DNA of 64,000 bases from Phytophthora colocasiae (lineage: Eukaryota; Oomycota; Peronosporomycetes; Peronosporales; Peronosporaceae). The notes under the pieces were generated by a model, which ran no database searches, was not told the DNA's origin, and saw only the letters and a list, made by a program, of their open reading frames with translations. The stretch is from positions 930,001 through 994,000 of the forward strand of contig JAGKQI010000078.1 of the NCBI GenBank assembly GCA_018806915.1, written 5' to 3'. The translations under genes and the position numbers were made by a program. This document shows positions 20,298 through 29,518 of the stretch, in pieces; the first letter of the stretch is position 1, and every line of letters begins with the position of its first letter.

Positions 20298-22388
20298 ATG
20301 GAAATCGCCGACCTGCTGAACCAAGTTGATGACGACGCTGACTGGGAGTTCGAGGCTTCGGACACGGAGGAAGAACAAGGTGAAGAGGAAGATAGAATCG
20401 CAGATTTAGCGAGCGAGACCGCGCAGTCAGCAGCCACGTCTCCGCTAACCCAGCGGCTAACAGGCAATGAATACGTCGACAACCTTATCAAGTCGAGCGG
20501 CCTCCACATTATCCGCGGCAGAGAGGTCGCAGCGGCTTACAATGAGCGCGGTGAGCTTGGTCTCTTTCGCTTTTCTTCACCGCGAATTCAGAACATCCTT
20601 GCAGTCTTGGACCAACGAGGTGCTGAAGGAGAAGGGGCGACAAGAGGCTACCGAGTACGAGATTGATGCCTACATCGGCTTAGAGATCGCTATGAGCTTC
20701 AATCCTGTTACGGGCGATCAAAGATCTCTGGTCAAAGAAGCTATTCATGGGACAATCGGATTTTGCAACAACTATGTCTAGAAATCGGTTTGAAACTATA
20801 CGAGCCCGATTCCAGGTTCATGCACCTGGCAGCGTCCCCGTTGAGCGCCGTGAGCTGGATCCGTTGTGGCACAGCAGACGTCTGCTGTCCCAGATCCAGG
20901 AGAGTTTGCCACCATCGCAGTCCCAGTGGGAGCGATCAGTTCAGATGAGAATACTGTGAGGACTAAAGCGCGATCCGCAGCGAAGACGTACTTGCCGTCA
21001 AAGCTAGACAAGTATGGCGTGCGCTTTTACGCGGCAGTTGGGTGGGAAAGTTTGTACGCCTACTCAATATGGGACAACGGATCAGGCAACCGCACAAGAA
21101 CTTCAGCAGCTGAGCGCTATGCCGATACCTTCCCTGCTCTACGGACACCATTATTCAGGACGCTCGATCGGGTCGACATTCCAATGAAGCGTAAAGATCC
21201 AAGCGCTGTGGATCGCAATGTGTGGGCACCTGACTAAGCAGTATCCAGCACCGAACGGTCACCGGTTACTGGTCTGTGATAACTTCTACACTAGGCACTT
21301 TCTCGCAAAGACACTCTTGGTGTTCACCGACGGTGAAATACGGCTTCTTGGTACTGTCCGAATTCCGCTTCAAGGAAAGTGGAATGCTGAAGCATTAGAA
21401 GCTTCCAAAGCACGCGTTGACGCTGCCGATCGCGGAAGCTGGGAGCTCGTAGCTGCGGTAGACGTTCCTCCTGGGTGGGAGAAGCAACAAGATCAGCACA
21501 AGAAAGCCCAGAAGAAGCTACCACTACACCTGCAGACTGAGTACACACAGTCCATGACTATAGCCAAGAATGCGGGCTATATTGTATTCCGGGACAAACG
21601 TGTTGTGGTCTTTTATACAAACGATTTGGCTGGCACAATGACGCAGCGTGTACTTCATGGAAGTTCTCCTGAAGCAGTTTCACTCTGTCGGAACCTTGCA
21701 CCATTGCAACGCTGGACAGCAGACAGAGTAATGCACCGCCAAACCTTCCAGGTTCCAGCCATGATTGTCGCCTACAATCTCTTTATGAACGGCGTCGACA
21801 GAGTCGACCAGCTCAGGAGTACGAATCCAATACGTCGCAAGGAGAAGAGACTCTCCATGAGTATCTTGACCTGGGCTCTGGATCTTGCGCTTATCAATGC
21901 ATTTATGCTGTTCAAAAAGGTTGCGGGGACCGAAGCCACGCGAGTCACTTTGCGCGATTTCAAGCAACGAGTAGCAGAAAAAATGACGGCAGTGCAACGT
22001 GCTCGACTGGATAAAGAACGCCGCCGCAAACTTGTCCCAAATTCACCTATTGCAGAGGTCGTGGGCGCTGATGATAGCGTCCACGCAATTACTCCGAACT
22101 CAACGAAACATTCAGGGGGAAGACTTACATGTTATCTTTGTTCGCTTCGAGGTTTCGCGAAAAAGCCCGCTTTGGCTGTACTGGGTGTCATCGAGGCTTC
22201 CACGTTACCTGCTTCACTGCTTTCCACTACAGAGATGCACTCACGTCCAGCTCACTCACGGTCCGCTCAGCATTGGATGCTGTGTGCGATGTGGCAGCAG
22301 GGGAATCGTCGGTGCATACTCGGCTAAAGAAGAACAAAAGCGTAACATACTTGGATCAGCTAGAGCTTCCAAATGCACAGTTAGATAA
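20298..22388 (+). pseudogene. piggyBac transposase (DDE_Tnp_1_7), multiply frameshifted
   Basis: The likely start is the ATG at 20298 (acidic N-terminus, M-E-I-A-D-L-L). The reading continues through several frames. One around 20570-20780 has a conserved-looking helical region. 20747-20959 has the SRNRFETIRARF motif. 20866-21237 has SSDENTVRTKARSAAKTYLPSK (first catalytic Asp region). 21218-22327 has VCDNFYTRHF, VVVFYTNDL and FMNGVDRVDQ, the remaining Asp positions. A C-terminal Cys/His zinc finger (F-G-C-T-G-C-H ... H-V-T-C) lies in yet another frame near 22150-22220. At least four shifts mean this copy cannot make transposase as written. Confidence 0.88.
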
Positions 22389-22753
22389 TAGCAAGTAATA
22401 CCTTACTACATTGTTGAGCCGATCAATCTCCTTTGACACGCACAGTGGAAAATCTGCTCGCGCTGTTTTGCTGAGACGGCCATGCTTCGTATATTAGTAG
22501 AGTTGCCATAGTGTTCTGATAGTGTGGCGGGAGGTGGATTTCCCCCCTCTCCTCGTCAGCATCCGGATTCTGCAGGCTACGATGTCCTTGCCGTATTGCT
22601 TCCACTCGCAGGGCGAGTCGCCGCAGAAGCTGCATGTTTGTGAGGCAATCATCGTCTGAGCTTGAAAATTCAAATACGGAAGTACCGTAAGCGACGGCTA
22701 GGTCGCATGCTCATTGGTGGAATCTTAGCTATTCAGCCATTCTATTGGTGGAG

Positions 22754-22778
22754 TTGTAGGACCGCAGCGGTCCTACAA
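22754..22778. repeat. Subterminal palindrome 3 of piggyBac element
   Basis: 12-bp arms around one A with the same core. The outer arm bases differ from palindrome 1 on both sides in a compensating way (TGTAGG/CCTACA against TAGAGG/CCTCTA), so the pairing, not just the sequence, is kept. Confidence 0.8.
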
Positions 22779-22785
22779 AAATACG

Positions 22786-22800
22786 CTGGTAGTAAAAGGG
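22786..22800 (-). repeat. Right terminal inverted repeat of piggyBac element
   Basis: CTGGTAGTAAAAGGG followed by TTAA. It is the inverse of the left end with one mismatch. Confidence 0.9.
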
Positions 22801-22804
22801 TTAA

Positions 22805-23409
22805 TTGGGTGAAATGAGTGTTGGAGGCACTAGGCTGAATGATAAGTGAGGTTGACAGCAGCACACGATGAACGTAAGGATTCTGGCGACGAGAGCCATT
22901 CATGGAGGGCGTGGTTAGTCGCCAAGTCATGAGCTGAGACTTCTTTACGCGGGGTGTCGGATATGCAGAGCATTACGGCGCAGCCCACCGGAAATATGGC
23001 GCGCTTTCGAGCTCAACTGGAGAATTTGAAGGCTTTTGGCGCGTAACCTGCTGCCAAGAGGTCGACTATAAAGCCTCCTGCGCAAACCACTGCGTTTAGG
23101 ATCATTTTTCTGCTTCAACGTGCGTGTTTAGCACCAAGCAGAAAACCTGCAGATTCAAGTGCTAGAGATTGGTCAACGTGCTGTGCGATATACTTGTTTG
23201 CCCCAAGGTACAATAAGATTATTTTTCAAGAAACAAAAGTACTCTATCGCTTCTGTTGCCAACGAGAAGTTTGCACTCTGAAACCTTCCTGATCAAAACT
23301 CAAAACGCTGGAGGCTCCAGTAGAGCTACAGTATTCAGCTTCATGGGTCCCACCCTCAACATCGCCAGGGCATGAAAATTGGACCGCCAAATCCAAAACC
23401 TCGACCTCC
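22805..23409. other. Intergenic: displaced 5' region of nrdD-nrdG and promoter of P450 copy 3
   Basis: About 600 bp. Before the piggyBac insertion this was the shared divergent promoter of nrdD-nrdG (minus) and the P450 (plus). GATCATTTTTCTGCTTCAA near 23099 resembles the oomycete Inr and may start the P450 transcript. A stretch near 23140 (AAAACCTGCAG ... AGATTGGTC) resembles sequence near 26262, as expected of paralogous flanks. No gene seen. Confidence 0.5.
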
Positions 23410-24243
23410 ATGCTTCCGCTGTTGACTCACCACCAACCTTCGCTCTTTGTGTCGGGTCTACTCACTGCTGCAGTTGTTGCAGCCATCTACGCCTCCAATG
23501 CCAAGCGTCTAAGTGACAAGAAGAAGTTGTCCGGCGGAGAAGCTCCTGTTCCTGTCTCCTCCATCCCGAACGGACTCCCGATTCTTGGCCACACACTGGA
23601 CATGGTCCGCAACGCCGACAGATTCTTGGATTGGCTGTTAGAACTCTCTGAGGATCAAGACGGCAAACCGTTCCTGCTGAAATTGCTAGGTCGGAGTGAT
23701 CTACTGATCGACGCTGTACCAGAACACCACGAGCAGATTTTGAAGACGCAATTCGACAATTTCATTAAGGGAGACCAGTTCTACGATATGTTGGTGGACG
23801 TCGCTGGACCTAATGTGGTTATCATTGAAGGGGAACGCTGGAAATACCAGCGGAAGATACTCGTGAGTCTCTTCAGTGCGCGAGTATTGAGGGAACACAT
23901 GATGCCGATCGTTCAGAAACACGCACAGGTCTTGTTGGATTTCTTTGAGAACGCTGCAGTACAGCAGAAACCGTTCGAGATCAACGAACTCCTGCACCGG
24001 TTCACACTGGACTCGTTCGCTGAAATCGGATTCGGAAGCAACCTTGGCAGTCTCCAATCTGGTCAAGAACATCCGTTCGGGAAGGCTTTGGATAACGCGC
24101 TGCACATTGCTGCAGCTAGACGAATGGTGCCAAAATGGCTGTGGAAAATCAAACGATGGCTTAATGTGGGGAGTGAACGGAAGCTGCGAGAGTCTGTCGA
24201 AGTCATGGACGCTCTTGTGATGGGGGTTATCTCCAGTGCGATG

Positions 24244-25195
24244 CAGGGGTCTGAATAAAAAATTTCAGTATCGATAAAATCAGTTTCTAAAAATAAAAAA
24301 ACGGATTACTGGGATATTCACAAAAAATAAAATATGATATTTCTCGAAAATTGCAATACAATATAACATAAGTGCTTGCATAGCAATGGCAAGACACAAT
24401 TGAACTGATGGACGTCCTAACCCGAGAAGCCAGCTCTTTTGCGTTCATTATACTCCATACTGACCACCTTAAATCACTGGACACGTACGAATCCTTTTGC
24501 ATGGTGACCTTTTCATTCTTAAAAACTCTAAACAATGACGAAGGAGCAGCACATCGCAAGCTCCTCGAGCTGCTGGAGCACATGAAGAAGTTCCAGAGCA
24601 TCACTAAGAAGCTGCAGTGCGACGATATCGATTTGGCGGATGTCCGCCTGCTTTTTGACTCGGTTATTAGCGAGTACCCCACGATGCGTGCCCAGCTTAA
24701 CGCGAACGCTAGTATAGTCCACTCTCCTATATTTGAAGCGGCAGCCGTCAAAGTGATCAACGGTGGCACGCTTTCAAAGGCTGAGGCAGATGCGGTGAAG
24801 GCATTCGAGGTGGCGAAGTGTGAAGACAAGCGCAAGAAACGCCAAGATGACTACGCGACGCGGATTCTTCTTGCTGGGCCAAACAAGCGTCCCAGTCGTG
24901 CCAACTACAGTCTGCTGCTGTTGAAGGAACTGCCGCCGACTTCGAATGCATGTGAGCGTTTTTTCACAGTGCAAGCTTGTGCTCACCCCAACGCACTTTT
25001 ATGCTCCCAGCGAATTTTGAACTCGTCATGTTTCTTCGTGCGAACAGGAATATGTGGGATGTAACGACATTGGCATCAGTTGGTAGCGAGCAGGAGCATT
25101 AATTCATATTGCAGTTATTGCGGCCGCTTTTATTATTGCAGCGTGTTGTATTGAGATTATTACTACTGCAGTAATACTGAATTGGACAAGGCCTG
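24244..25195 (+). mobile_element. hAT-type non-autonomous DNA transposon in P450 copy 3
   Basis: 952 bp with a perfect 8-bp target-site duplication GTGCGATG (24236-24243 and 25196-25203), the hAT hallmark. The ends are CAGGGGTCTGAAT and, inverted, CAGGCCTTGTCCAAT, so the terminal repeats are short and imperfect. It encodes a fragment resembling the hAT dimerisation region. Too short for a full transposase. Confidence 0.88.
24408..25064 (+). pseudogene. hAT transposase C-terminal fragment
   Basis: 218-codon open frame inside the 952-bp element. The segment LLKELPPTSNACERFFTVQA resembles the C-terminal hAT dimerisation block (PPTS-x-A-C-E-R-x-F-S). The catalytic RNase-H core and BED zinc finger are absent. 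It is probably a relic from an internal deletion of a larger element. Confidence 0.7.
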
Positions 25196-25956
25196 GTGCG
25201 ATGAAGCAACACGAGCATGAAGAGGAGCGTACTGGGCGTGACATTGTATCAATCATTCTTGACCGCATGCACACAGATGGGCAAGCCGTTGACATGAGTG
25301 AAGTCCGTAGTATTGCTCTCTTGGCCTTAATTGCCGGTCGAGACACAACTGCAAACGCTGTGTGCTGGATCCTTCATATGCTGCATGAACATCCACGTGT
25401 GGAAGAGAAGCTGAGAGCTGAACTGCTGCAAAAATTTCCTAAGCTGGTGTCGGTCGAGTACATACCATCACTGGAGGAACTGCAGAATCTCCCGTACCTT
25501 GACGCTGTGATCAACGAGAACCTTCGGCTGCTCCCGATCTTCCCGTACACAAGCCGCCAATGCATCAGAGATACGGTCTTCCCAGACGGCACTTTTATTC
25601 CTGCTGGATCGGTTCTCGGTCTGCCTCACTATGTGATGGCTCGACTGAAAAGCGTCTGGGGTGAAAATGCTGCAGAATTCGTCCCTGAACGCTTCGTAGA
25701 CTCTAAAACTGGTGACGTTCTCGATATACCAGCTGCTGCTTCCGCTGCGTTTGGTGCTGGGCCCCGCATTTGCGTTGGCCGCCGCCTTGCTACGATGGAG
25801 ATGAAGCTGCTGATCGCTTGCATTGTGGGTCGCTACCATTTGGAGGAGGTGCCTGGCCAAACGGTTCGGTACAAGTTGGCGCTGTCTCTGACAATGAAAG
25901 ACCCACTGATGGTGAACGTTAAGCGCGTAAATGAAATGATGGCTGAATCTGCGTAG

Positions 25957-26351
25957 GCTCATGAAGGCAATGCTCATATTATTCGCTGATTGCGCTTAAA
26001 TAGTGCGTTCAAATACATGACTAACAGTTCCTGTTTACATTTTAATTATTTCTCGGATTGGATGTTCACAATGACGTGATCGCTACAGTTATAAGTATAA
26101 TCATGATTGAGCTGTCCTTACTAGCGACTCGCTTGTGCATGTACTTGATGAGGTACCATGGCGAGACGATGAAGCTCGTCCAACGAGCCTCTCTCGAACT
26201 CGACGTCTGAATGTGAAACTGGGAACCACAGTTTTAATGAATCTTCAATATAGAGCACAAAACCTGCAGGCTCACAGACTAGCGACTGGTCGAGGTATTA
26301 TGGACTCAGCATTAAAGCATTTTGTGTCTTAACGCATTACGCAAAAGTTCT
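25957..26351. other. Intergenic between convergent P450 copies 3 and 4
   Basis: About 395 bp, AT-rich near 25980-26110. No gene or clear repeat seen, apart from partial similarity of 26254-26300 to 23138-23180. Confidence 0.5.
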
Positions 26352-28458
26352 TCAATACGATTTCGCAGCTGGAATCTTCTCAACCTTCATCATGAGCGGG
26401 TTCTTCATCCCAATGGTGACTCCTCTGGTGTAAGTGACGTGCTGGCCACTCACTTCCTCAAATTTGAAGCGACTCACGAGACAAGCCGTCACCAGTTTCA
26501 ACTCCAGCATGGCTAAGTTGCGACCAACACACACGCGCGGACCAGCACTGAAGGTGGCGAACTTCAACGAAGATATCTGCAACATCCCACCCGTATCCTT
26601 ATCGATGAATCGTTCGGGGACAAATGACGCCGCGTCAGCTCCCCAGACGCCCTCGAGTCGTGCTGCAACGTAGAGAGATATCATTACGTTCGTGTCGGCT
26701 GGGATGAATGTGCCATCGGGGAACACTGTGTCTCGGATACAGTGGTAACCGATATGAGGTGCGGTTGGGTACAGACGAAGGAGTTCACGGATCGTAGCCT
26801 CCAAGTACACCAGACCCTGCACATCTTCCATCGATGGCACGTAGCTCTCAGACTCTGCGAATTTCGGCAACTTGGTCAAGATTTCCTCACGTAACTTCTT
26901 CACAACGCGCGGGTTAAGATGCAACACGTGCATCAACCAGGCCAAAGCGTCCGCTGTCGTGTCTCGACCCGCGATCATCCCAGTGAAGACGATATCACGG
27001 ATGTCAGTCGGTGTGATCGTTTGTCCACTGGACTCCATGGTGTCGAAAATGATCGACAAAACGTCCTTGTTGCTCGTTTCTTCCTTTGAAGCGCGACGTT
27101 CCATCATACTGGTGATCGTTTCCATGAGGAACTCGTTGATGACGACCATGGACTCTCGTAGGTGACGTTCCGTGCCAACGTTGAGCCACCGCTTGAGTTT
27201 CCAAAGCCACGTTGGAGACATCAACCGCATGGCACTAATGTGGAACGGGCTTCTTTTCGCGTGCAAATCCTGGGACTTCGAGTGCACTGCACTTTTCATG
27301 CACTTGCGGTGGCTTTCCGAGTGCACTTTGCAAGAATCGGATGCTTGACCGCGTGCAGGTACATGTAGCATTTCCAACCAGGTCTTTGATGTTGCTCAGT
27401 GCGTGTTACTAGTATATCACACTACGTTCGTTGCTGTCCGAGCTATCCAAGCAGCAAAATACGAAGCGTGGCTACTAACAGTACATTACTTTGACTACCT
27501 TGCAATTGTCATTGTCTCTTTAGTCTAGTACGAGCAGCATAACTAGAGGTAACGGGAGCGACGTCCCATGATCCCACGCATGCCAACAAACGGGTTGGTA
27601 GCGGGGGAGCCTTCCCCGTTAGTGAAATAAGAAAAATGTGTGTGTGTGTGTTGCATGGTCGTGTGCTGTCCAACATGCACTCGACGACCAGCCGAAACGT
27701 GTCGACGCGGGATGCACGTGGGAACCAGCCGTTGAGCACGCGAAAAGAATCTCCACCCCACTAATGTGGTGAGCCTCATCGAACGCTTTCTCGAACGGAT
27801 GGTCTTCGGGTGAAGCCAAGTTGCCTAGTTTCCTGCCAAATCCGATCTCCGCAAACGTCTCGAGCGTGAACTTGTTCACCAACTTGTGGAAATCGAGAGC
27901 TTCCCCCTTCTCACTAGCTGTTGTCAAGATATCCACCACCACCCCGATATTCTTCTGGATGATTGGTGTCATGACATCTCGTAGTGCTCGAGCACTAAAA
28001 AGATTCACAAGCACTTTCCGGTGGTACTTCCACCGATCCCCATTGACGATCAAGATGCTCTCCCCCATAAAGTCCGCATACATATCGTGCGAAGAAGCTC
28101 CTCTGTTGAAGTTACTGGATTGAACTTTCAATATCTGTTCAAAGTGTTCAGGGTTGGCAGTGAAGATGAGGTCGCTTTTTCCCATAACAGCCACTGCGAA
28201 CGGCTTCCCATTGCGCTCTTTGATGCGCTCAAGTTCCCAGTCCAACATACGTGAGCCGTTCGCTGCCACCTCCAGTGTATTACCTAGTAGAGGAGTTGAA
28301 GGCAGGAACGGTACTCGAACGATATTCCTGTCTGACACATTGTTGGTAGATTTCCAAACGCGAATCGAGTAGACAACAGTCGAGACAGCTGCTGCAGTCA
28401 AAAGACCGAGAAGAATAGAACTGCCTTTGCTGTACTGGAGCTGGGATATCGACAGCAT
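26352..28458 (-). pseudogene. Cytochrome P450 (copy 4), split by a MULE-type MITE
   Basis: On the minus strand the N-terminal part runs from the ATG at 28458 to 27759 (anchor SSILLGLLTAAAV, hinge PFLPSTPLLGNTLEV). The C-terminal part is 27232-26352 (AGRDTTADAL, RELLRLYPTAP, FVPERF, heme loop FSAGPRVCVGRN). The interruption is at H-H-I-S in the middle of the protein. The 9-bp duplication ACATTAGTG (minus strand) flanks it. The frame matches on both sides, giving about 526 codons without the insert. An upstream in-frame ATG at 28533 is less likely, because paralogs begin MLxS near the anchor. Confidence 0.92.
27242..27758. mobile_element. MULE-type MITE in P450 copy 4
   Basis: 517 bp with a 9-bp target duplication CACTAATGT (27233-27241 and 27759-27767). 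The terminal inverted repeats are about 23 bp and match at 18 positions, with the inner TTCTTTTCGCGTGC perfect. No transposase. Contains a short TG microsatellite near 27638. The 9-bp duplication and GG-starting ends fit a Mutator-like non-autonomous element. Confidence 0.82.
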
Positions 28459-28768
28459 TTGCACCAAGGGGGAGGAATCTCTTATGCCAGACACAACTTG
28501 AGCCTCAAACACTTCCGATAGCTTCGCAATCACTTCAACTTTTCACTAATCGTTTGATATCATTAGATACAGGTTTAATAATATTAAATTCACAGTATCA
28601 CAGTAACCATTATGTTAGGTTATTTATATTCACAAGTTTTTCGAATGTCATACCGTCAATCGGTGACAATAGTTTGAATACAGCTAATCTGCCACCAACC
28701 ACACACATTACTGTACAATTCACTCTCGCTTGATCCTTAACCAATCACTTGGTCTTTAGCTCTCGACC

Positions 28769-29513
28769 ATGGCAGGTGACGCTTCCTCTGCTGCTGTGCC
28801 CCTCGTAGGGAAGAAACTGATGAGTAAACTGGGTGGAATGGCCAATGAGAGTGCGGCGGCTGAGGTGTCGGACTTTGCGCGTCGTCAGATGGAGAAGATG
28901 GGCTGGTCGACAGGCAAAGGACTGGGCAAGAACGAGCAAGGGATGAAGTCGCACGTTAAAGTGAAGAGGCGTGAGGAGCTTCAGGGCGTCGGAGCAGAGA
29001 AACAAGAGGTGAAAGAGCAGGGCAACCAGTGGTGGTACAATGTGTACGACCGAATGGCTAGTAAAATTGTGGTGGATGCGTCGGATGAAGAGAAAAATGA
29101 AAAGAAAAAGAAGAAAAAAGAGAAGAAGGAGAAAAAGAGAAAAAGACAAGAGAAGTTCCGTATCCCTACGGATGAAGAGCTCTTTGCTGCTACTGGAGGC
29201 AAACTGTTTGGCCGTAGAGCGTACGGATCGTGCAAGGGGAAGCTGAAACGAGACGAGTTGCAGATGAAGAAGACGAAGAAACAAGAGAAGAATAGTGAAG
29301 AAGCCGTTACGACGAGTAGTGATACTAATGAGGATGAGGAGGAGGAGAAACAGAGGAAGAGAGCCAAGAAAGAGGCTAAGAAGCTCAAGAAAAAGGCCAA
29401 GAAGGAGAAGAGGAAGACTGAGGAGGTATGATAGATGTCTACTCATTTACCTGAATGAATGTTACTTTATCTCTTTCTTTTAGCAGCTTGGAGATGTCTG
29501 GATATCCAGTTGA
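28769..29513 (+). CDS. G-patch domain protein (GPATCH4/PINX1-like), two exons
   Basis: Start ATG at 28769 in a strong context (ACCATGG). Residues about 33-75 form a G-patch (FARRQMEKMGWSTGKGLGKN), followed by WWYNVYDRMASKIVV as in GPATCH4-type proteins. The rest is very Lys/Glu-rich and probably nucleolar. The simple reading stops at 29431. A 58-bp intron (29426-29483) with GTATG donor, polypyrimidine tract and TTTTAG acceptor fits better, adding a second coding exon 29484-29513 (QLGDVWISS). That puts its stop only 5 bp from the stop of the opposite gene. Such proteins work in ribosome biogenesis or RNA helicase activation, inferred from family. Confidence 0.8.
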
Positions 29514-29518
29514 AGAGG

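Larger units (their letters stand above)
20047..22800 (+). mobile_element. piggyBac-family DNA transposon
   Basis: 2754 bp, flanked by the piggyBac target duplication TTAA (20043-20046 and 22801-22804). The termini are CCCTTTCACTACCAG and, inverted, CCCTTTTACTACCAG (14 of 15 match). It carries a broken piggyBac transposase in plus orientation and three copies of a subterminal palindrome. The left end lies 2 bp before the nrdD-nrdG start codon, so the native 5' region of that gene now begins at 22805. Confidence 0.95.
23410..25956 (+). pseudogene. Cytochrome P450 (copy 3), split by a hAT element
   Basis: The N-terminal half (23410-24243) has the MLPLLTHHQP start, a membrane anchor and the proline-rich hinge. 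The C-terminal half (25204-25956) has IAGRDTTAN, the ExxR helix (NENLRLLP), FVPERF and the heme loop FGAGPRICVGRR. Between them is a 952-bp insertion with an 8-bp duplication GTGCGATG. The frame is the same on both sides, and without the insert the gene would have about 528 codons, the length of the intact paralogs. No other lesion is seen. As written, the first half ends in a stop 5 codons into the insert. Confidence 0.93.

Noticed and set aside
27242..27758. The insert in P450 copy 4 as a spliced intron
   Set aside because: A GT and an AG exist in the two copies of the target duplication, but using them would drop two bases and shift the frame. The insert is 517 bp in a gene family without introns, and has transposon ends and a 9-bp duplication.
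28745..29446. Long minus-strand open frames over the G-patch gene
   Set aside because: They are Leu/Phe/Ser-rich mirrors of a Lys/Glu-rich coding sequence. No start context or motif; the plus-strand gene has a recognised domain.
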